This document shows, piece after piece, positions 5,133 through 7,654 of a stretch of 7,654 bases of DNA. The number at the start of each line of letters is the position of its first letter. The first letter of the stretch is position 1. Under the pieces are notes generated by a model. The model saw nothing but the letters and a program-made list of their open reading frames with translations. It ran no database searches and was not told the origin of the DNA. The translations under genes and the position numbers were made by a program. This DNA comes from Deltaproteobacteria bacterium (GTDB taxonomy: Bacteria; Desulfobacterota; Desulfobacteria; Desulfobacterales; Desulfosalsimonadaceae), in NCBI GenBank assembly GCA_024280875.1, contig JAJRPH010000445.1, positions 1 to 7,654 of the forward strand, read 5' to 3'.

Positions 5133-6383
5133 TTGGATGTGAAAGAAATTGAGAAAGTGGACCCGGAAATTGCCGACGCAATCTCCCGTGAATATCATCG
5201 GCAAAAAAATACTTTAGAGCTGATTGCATCTGAAAATATTGTCGGCCCGGCAATCATGTCCGCCCAGGCCAGCGTAATGACAAACAAATACGCCGAAGGA
5301 TATCCGGGCAAAAGATATTATGGCGGCTGTGAAAATGTTGATATCGTTGAAACAAAAGCCATTGAACGTGCAAAAGCTCTGTTTGGGGCGGACTATGCAA
5401 ATGTTCAGCCGCACTCCGGTTCCCAGGCCAATATGGCCGTCTATTTTGCGCTGCTGAAACCCGGGGACACCGTTTTGGGAATGAATCTGTCCCACGGCGG
5501 GCATTTGACCCATGGTGCAGCCGCCAGTTTTTCAGGCAAATTGTTCAACTTTGTTCATTACGGGGTGGCCAAAGAAACCGGCACCATTGATTATGACCGG
5601 TTGGCCGAACTGACAAAAGAACATCAGCCCAAAATGATCGTGGCCGGTGCCAGCGCTTACCCAAGATTTATTGATTTTGAGGCATTTCGGGATATTGCTA
5701 AATCAGTAAATGCTTACCTGATGGTTGACATGGCGCACATTGCCGGTCTGGTTGCCGGAGGCGTTCATCCCTCTCCGGTGCCGTATGCGGATATCATCAC
5801 CTCAACCACCCATAAAACATTACGAGGCCCCCGGGGCGGCTTAATCCTGGCAACTGCGGAACTGGGACAAAAATTAAACAAGGAAATATTTCCCGGCATC
5901 CAGGGCGGTCCGCTGATGCATGTTATTGCAGCCAAAGCCGTGGCCTTTAAACTGGCCTTAGTCGATTCGTTCAAGGTATACCAGAAACAGATAGTTAAAA
6001 ATGCGTCAACCCTGGCAGATTTTTTGATGGATAACGGTATCCGATTGGTATCCAACGGGACCGACAACCACATGATGCTGGTGGATTTAAGCAATCTGAA
6101 TATCACTGGAAAAACTGCGGAACAAAAACTGGAGCATGCCGGCATCACCGTCAATAAAAATACAATCCCGTTTGAAACACAAAACCCCTTTGTTACAAGC
6201 GGCATTCGTATCGGCACACCGGCTGTCACCACACGGGGAATGAAAGAAGCAGAGATGAAGCGGATCGGCAAATTTATCGTGGATGTATTAAAGCAACCGG
6301 ATAATGAAGAAGTGATCGACCGGGTTAAAGAAAACGTCTACAAACTATGTGCCGGTTTTCCACTTTATCCTGAAACCGACTAA
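5133..6383 (+). CDS. glyA: Serine hydroxymethyltransferase
   Basis: This PLP enzyme converts serine plus tetrahydrofolate to glycine plus 5,10-methylene-tetrahydrofolate, the main source of one-carbon units. The 416-residue protein is full length. Motifs seen: ELIASEN (residues 29-35), TNKYAEGYPGKRYYGGCE (50-67), VQPHSGSQAN (91-100), DMAH (199-202), the PLP lysine K228 in STTHKTLRGPRGG (224-236), and SGIRIGTPA (356-364) with R359 for the substrate carboxylate. Translation starts at TTG (5133), set by alignment of the N-terminus and the SD in the second repeat copy. It follows rpiB by 46 bases. Together with the dCMP deaminase downstream it would supply both substrates of thymidylate synthase. 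The frame stays open for 26 codons past the TAA, discussed as a separate repeat. Confidence 0.97.
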   Translation: MDVKEIEKVDPEIADAISREYHRQKNTLELIASENIVGPAIMSAQASVMTNKYAEGYPGKRYYGGCENVDIVETKAIERAKALFGADYANVQPHSGSQANMAVYFALLKPGDTVLGMNLSHGGHLTHGAAASFSGKLFNFVHYGVAKETGTIDYDRLAELTKEHQPKMIVAGASAYPRFIDFEAFRDIAKSVNAYLMVDMAHIAGLVAGGVHPSPVPYADIITSTTHKTLRGPRGGLILATAELGQKLNKEIFPGIQGGPLMHVIAAKAVAFKLALVDSFKVYQKQIVKNASTLADFLMDNGIRLVSNGTDNHMMLVDLSNLNITGKTAEQKLEHAGITVNKNTIPFETQNPFVTSGIRIGTPAVTTRGMKEAEMKRIGKFIVDVLKQPDNEEVIDRVKENVYKLCAGFPLYPETD

Positions 6384-6413
6384 GCCGGAATCGACAAAGC
6401 CGAAATCGAAAAA
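6384..6413 (+). repeat. Two tandem 15-base repeats after glyA
   Basis: GCCGGAATCGACAAA (6384-6398) and GCCGAAATCGAAAAA (6399-6413) match at 13 of 15 positions and directly follow the glyA stop. The 15-base period keeps the glyA frame, which stays open to a TAA at 6462-6464. The segment is not a recognisable domain. It may be local duplication or the remnant of an extended C-terminus. Confidence 0.55.
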
Positions 6414-6469
6414 GACAGACGGATGAGAGCCATGACCGGTTCTCACAGAATTAGAGGGGAATAAAATCT

Positions 6470-6928
6470 ATGACCGGTGAACAACGCCCATCCTGGGAAG
6501 AATATTTCATGGGCATCGCCCTCCTGGTGGCTAAACGCTCCACCTGCTTAAGGCGGGCTGTTGGCGCGCTGATCATCAAGGACAAACGCATCCTTGCAAC
6601 CGGTTATAACGGCGCCCCCACCGGCATCAGTCATTGCGTAGAAGTCGGCTGTCTCCGCGAAACCATGAAAATTGAATCCGGCCAGCGGCATGAACTCTGC
6701 CGGGGGATTCATGCCGAACAGAATGCCATCATCCAGGCGGCTTATCACGGTGTTCAAATTAAAGACGCGAGTTTATACTGTACCAACCTGCCCTGTTCAA
6801 TATGCACCAAAATGATTATCAACGCCGGTATCAAAAAAATATACTACCAGGAGGGCTATGCGGATGAGCTCTCAAAAGGCCTGCTTGCGGAAGCGGAACT
6901 TGAGGTGATACAACTCGATAATTCTTAA
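6470..6928 (+). CDS. dCMP deaminase (ComEB-like cytidine/deoxycytidylate deaminase family)
   Basis: The 152-residue enzyme is predicted to deaminate dCMP to dUMP, the precursor of dTMP. The zinc-dependent deaminase signature is complete: HAEQNAI (residues 81-87, H81 ligand and E83 proton shuttle) and PCSIC (108-112, C109 and C112 ligands). The N-terminal VGALIIKDKRILATGYNGAPTG (31-52) is typical of dCMP deaminases such as ComEB and phage T4 Cd. An insert with C56, C61, H74 and C77 could hold the second structural zinc known in that subgroup. SD AGGGGA (6455-6460) lies nine bases before the ATG. The neighbours glyA (86 bases upstream) and nrdR (29 bases downstream) fit a role in dNTP supply. 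A tRNA or free-cytidine deaminase is less likely from the motif context. Confidence 0.92.
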   Translation: MTGEQRPSWEEYFMGIALLVAKRSTCLRRAVGALIIKDKRILATGYNGAPTGISHCVEVGCLRETMKIESGQRHELCRGIHAEQNAIIQAAYHGVQIKDASLYCTNLPCSICTKMIINAGIKKIYYQEGYADELSKGLLAEAELEVIQLDNS

Positions 6929-6957
6929 TCTTACATCATGTAAAAGGATGGCTGAAA

Positions 6958-7404
6958 ATGAAATGCCCCTATTGCCGTGATAACAACAACAAGGTGATCG
7001 ATTCCAGACTAAGTAAAGACGGTAACGCGATTCGGAGACGGCGGGAATGTATTTCCTGCGAGCGGCGGTTTACCACCTATGAGTACATTGAAGATATTCC
7101 GCTCATGATCATTAAAAAAGACAAACGCCGGGAAGTTTTCAGCCGGGAAAAGGTGCGTTCGGGGCTTCAAAAAGCCTGTGAAAAGCGGGAAATCAGCATG
7201 AATGTGATCGAATCATACGTTGAAGAACTGGAACGGGATCTGAGAGAATCGGAAGCAAAGGAAATTCCATCCACCATTATCGGAGAAAAAATGATGGCAA
7301 TCCTTCACAGCCTGGACAAAGTCGCCTATGTGCGTTTTGCTTCCGTGTATCGGGATTTCAAAGATGTGACTGATTTTGAAAATGAACTCAAAACATTAAA
7401 ATAA
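6958..7404 (+). CDS. nrdR: Transcriptional repressor NrdR
   Basis: NrdR represses ribonucleotide reductase genes when bound to ATP/dATP. The 148-residue protein has the usual layout and length: an N-terminal zinc ribbon (C3, C6, C31, C34: MKCPYC and CISC) with the RRRREC basic stretch that contacts DNA, then an ATP-cone from about residue 48 to 138 (PLMIIKKDKRREVFSREKV at 48-66; VAYVRFASVYRDF at 122-134). SD AAAGGA (6943-6948) is nine bases before the ATG. It follows the dCMP deaminase gene by 29 bases, so the two are probably cotranscribed. In several bacterial groups nrdR sits before ribD, as here. The targets (nrd genes with NrdR boxes) are not in this window. Confidence 0.97.
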   Translation: MKCPYCRDNNNKVIDSRLSKDGNAIRRRRECISCERRFTTYEYIEDIPLMIIKKDKRREVFSREKVRSGLQKACEKREISMNVIESYVEELERDLRESEAKEIPSTIIGEKMMAILHSLDKVAYVRFASVYRDFKDVTDFENELKTLK

Positions 7405-7455
7405 ACGACCCTGGGACCACAAGTAATTTATTTAAAAAATAATCCGAAATACACG

Positions 7456-7492
7456 ACAATGGTTTCGCAGAAAAATTTTGCGAAACCATTGT
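7456..7492 (+). repeat. Perfect 14-bp hairpin between nrdR and ribD
   Basis: ACAATGGTTTCGCA (7456-7469) and its exact complement (7479-7492) enclose the loop GAAAAATTT. The stem is strong but there is no T-run after it on the plus strand (GTGTTTAAC), so it is not a normal intrinsic terminator. It ends 18 to 27 bases before the possible ribD starts. It may be an RNA-processing or stability element, an attenuator or a protein site. I do not see an FMN riboswitch. Confidence 0.7.
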
Positions 7493-7519
7493 GTGTTTAA
7501 CAAACGAAAAATGAAAATC

Positions 7520-7654
7520 ATGAACGACCGTCATTTTATGAAAATTGCACTGGAACTGGCAGCCAGGGGAAAGGGATATACTTCTCCGAATCCGATGGTC
7601 GGTGCTGTTGTGGTTAAAGACGGGCAGATTGTCGGCACGGGCTGGCATGAAAAA
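7520..7654 (+). CDS. ribD: Riboflavin biosynthesis protein RibD, N-terminal part of the deaminase domain (cut by window edge)
   Basis: The first 45 codons of RibD are visible and open to the end: MNDRHFMKIALELAARG, then TSPNPMVGAVVVKDGQIVGTGWHEK. This matches the start of the pyrimidine deaminase domain of RibD (family pattern Y/FM..AL.LA..G..TSPNP.VGAVVV.DG.IVG.G.H). RibD deaminates and then reduces the pyrimidine made from GTP in riboflavin synthesis. The HAE zinc motif and the reductase domain lie past the edge. The ATG at 7520 matches known N-termini; the in-frame ATG at 7511 is possible. Neither has a clear SD, and a perfect 14-bp hairpin ends just upstream. The position after nrdR is typical. 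Confidence 0.93.
   Translation, partial: MNDRHFMKIALELAARGKGYTSPNPMVGAVVVKDGQIVGTGWHEK

Noticed and set aside
5765..6271. Minus-strand open frame of 168 codons
   Set aside because: It is antisense to the conserved core of glyA and shows no recognisable protein motif.
7405..7519. FMN riboswitch upstream of ribD
   Set aside because: The spacer is only 115 bases and lacks the conserved RFN sequence blocks; only a single simple hairpin is visible.
7388..7648. Minus-strand open frame of 86 codons
   Set aside because: It covers the nrdR-ribD spacer and hairpin and is antisense to the ribD start; no SD or family pattern.

Overview
The window looks like a stretch of chromosome from a Desulfobacterota (deltaproteobacterial) sulfate-reducer-like bacterium, probably near Desulfobacterales. 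This is inferred from moderate GC, protein style and gene order (acpP, rpiB, glyA, dCMP deaminase, nrdR, ribD, an order I recall from Geobacter and relatives). I could not search a database. I see no prophage, insertion sequence, CRISPR array or defence system. Almost everything is conserved housekeeping, and the less ordinary signals lie in the spaces between genes.

Layout. At 1-458 (minus) is the N-terminal part of a B12-binding, radical-SAM-type protein cut by the window edge. A divergent intergenic region (459-730) holds a long near-palindromic hairpin flanked by A7 and T7, a TGACAG-N12-CTGTCA dyad, and a good sigma-70 promoter for the next gene. At 731-1342 (plus) is a cytidylate-kinase-like P-loop protein. 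It faces a minus-strand unit made of gltX (glutamyl-tRNA synthetase, 3011-1605) followed by a tRNA-Gln(CUG) gene (1489-1416) and a strong terminator (1370-1407).

From 3187 rightwards everything reads plus: rpmF (ribosomal protein L32, only 59 codons), fabG, acpP, rpiB, glyA, a ComEB-type dCMP deaminase, nrdR, and the first 45 or so codons of ribD running off the end. This is a fatty-acid-synthesis / one-carbon / deoxynucleotide / riboflavin chain. In the form I remember from relatives, plsX, fabH and fabD lie between rpmF and fabG, and fabF lies between acpP and rpiB. Here all four are absent and only short spacers remain.

How the genes connect. FabG and AcpP are core parts of type II fatty acid synthesis. 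GlyA makes methylene-tetrahydrofolate and dCMP deaminase makes dUMP, the two substrates of thymidylate synthase. NrdR represses ribonucleotide reductase genes, so glyA, the deaminase and nrdR form a plausible dNTP-supply module. RpiB interconverts ribulose 5-phosphate and ribose 5-phosphate, and ribD opens the riboflavin pathway, which also draws on ribulose 5-phosphate. GltX next to a tRNA-Gln gene hints at the indirect Glu-tRNA(Gln) route, but this is not proven from the window.

Most notable observations: four alternating copies of the heptamer TCAGGTA between gltX and tRNA-Gln; a tandemly duplicated Shine-Dalgarno block before the TTG start of glyA; a perfect 14-bp hairpin just before ribD; a possible small RNA in the 459-730 gap; and the slimmed-down fab cluster.
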